NCBI GenBank assembly: GCA_003661905.1
Contig: QMXA01000087.1
Span: 1-5,657, forward strand
Reading direction: 5' to 3'
DNA: 5,657 nucleotides
DNA from: Thermoprotei archaeon
Lineage (GTDB): Archaea; Thermoproteota; Thermoprotei_A; Sulfolobales; Ignisphaeraceae
The notes below the pieces were generated by a model. It saw nothing but the letters and a program-made list of their open reading frames with translations, did no database searches and was not told where the DNA came from. Position numbers and translations under genes: made by a program. Every line of letters starts with the position of its first letter. Positions within the stretch are counted from its first letter, which is position 1. This document shows, in pieces, positions 5,092 through 5,657 of this stretch.

Positions 5092-5657
5092 TTAACCCTT
5101 TTCAATTTCCTCAGCTACTATGAGGAATTCAGCTCTTGGAAATTCGGCAGTTCCTGAAATAACTGTTTTAACGTCATTAACTTCTAGTATTATTTTTGGA
5201 GCTAGAGCTACAGCATAATTACCTGGTTTAGTGGTGTAGTAGAGAGTTACAGTATCCCAAATCCAAGAAGCATTCTCTCCAGGTTTCAATTCAAGTTCTA
5301 ACAATATATTTGTTGAAGGTTGAAATACTAGATCCTTTAGATGTTTATTTACTGGGTCATAAATATAAATACTCCAAGGCTTTCTAGGTCTTAGTTTAAT
5401 TGTGATATTGCATATATTTATCAATCTTATACTTACGGATTCACCTACATTATAGTTATGCTTATCTGTTTCAAATCTCAGACATTGTTGAAGCGTTGCC
5501 AAAGGAGGGATTGAACTTGAAATTCCTGTAGTAGTTGTAAAAGTAGTGTGAGTTGTTACCAATGTAACTCCTCTAACCTTCATATCAATTACTATAGGGA
5601 TTGTGAAGAACTCTAGTGCTCCTTTCTCATCTGTGAGAATTGGATATATGTATATCA
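5092..5657 (-). CDS. C-terminal part of a probable secreted or surface protein with a BsuPI-like beta domain (partial, runs off the right edge)
   Basis: The frame is open from the TAA at 5092-5094 to the window end with no stop, giving 187 complete visible residues. The ATG at 5581-5583 (visible residue 25) is probably internal. It has no ribosome site, and the 24 codons before it read as a beta-strand protein ending (LTDEKGALEFFTIP at visible 7-20), like the end of an Ig-like or carboxypeptidase-regulatory-like domain. Next comes a Thr/Ser-rich linker (visible 31-48), common in archaeal surface proteins. The beta domain at about 56-150 has features of the BsuPI/intracellular proteinase inhibitor fold: YNVGESVSIRLIN, PWSIYIYDP, LELKPGENASWIWD and PGNYAVAL. 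There are two sequons (N83, N128) and two Cys (58, 82) that might pair. No membrane helix occurs at the C-terminus, so any signal or anchor lies outside the window. The last partial codon (NTG) could itself be a start. Confidence 0.7.
   Translation of the reverse strand, partial: IYIYPILTDEKGALEFFTIPIVIDMKVRGVTLVTTHTTFTTTTGISSSIPPLATLQQCLRFETDKHNYNVGESVSIRLINICNITIKLRPRKPWSIYIYDPVNKHLKDLVFQPSTNILLELELKPGENASWIWDTVTLYYTTKPGNYAVALAPKIILEVNDVKTVISGTAEFPRAEFLIVAEEIEKG

Noticed and set aside
1..5657. Search for tRNA, CRISPR array, transposase or a new defence-type cluster
   Set aside because: No cloverleaf-like stems, no regularly spaced repeats, and no nuclease, ATPase or transposase motifs were seen in any frame; every long frame is explained by the genes listed.

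Overview
The window is A+T-rich and reads as a chromosomal piece of a hyperthermophilic or thermophilic crenarchaeon (Thermoproteota, probably Desulfurococcales-like). The grounds are heavy use of AGA/AGG for Arg and ATA for Ile, TTG and GTG start codons, GAGGTG-type ribosome binding sites about 5-7 nt before starts, archaeal TATA boxes close to starts with very short leaders, tight gene packing, and gene families typical of archaea. The lineage is inferred from style; no rRNA or other marker gene is present. No tRNA, rRNA, CRISPR array, insertion sequence or integrase was seen.

Layout. The left edge may hold the last 21 codons of an upstream + strand gene. At 147-1706 (+) lies a membrane-embedded processive family-2 glycosyltransferase of the cellulose/hyaluronan synthase type. 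It has the D, DxD, ED and QxxRW catalytic motifs and a gating-loop-like YxVTxK motif. At 1775-2497 (+) is a HAD-superfamily hydrolase with its own TATA box and Shine-Dalgarno site. At 2537-3208 (+) is a PhoU-like DUF47 protein. It meets tail to tail, with an 11-bp overlap, a PiT-family phosphate permease on the - strand (start 4394, or 4403 in an extended call; end 3198). Further right on the - strand are an unrecognised multi-spanning membrane protein (4495-4944) and the C-terminal part of a probable secreted protein (5092 to the right edge). The latter has a Thr/Ser-rich linker and a BsuPI-like beta domain, and its reading frame stays open through the end of the window.

How the genes fit together. 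The centre is a phosphate module: the PiT permease imports phosphate, and the DUF47 protein belongs to the family that commonly accompanies and probably controls such permeases. Here the two are convergent and overlapping rather than in one operon, so their 3' ends must be transcribed antisense to each other. The HAD protein upstream could belong to the same phosphate theme, but its motif I lacks the second Asp of classical phosphatases, so this is uncertain. The glycosyltransferase (surface polysaccharide) and the two right-hand genes (membrane and extracytoplasmic) are cell-envelope functions with no evident tie to phosphate. I see nothing that amounts to a new multi-gene defence or mobile system. 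The points most worth a second look are the convergent overlap, the altered first PiT signature, the gating-loop glycosyltransferase and the truncated right-edge gene.
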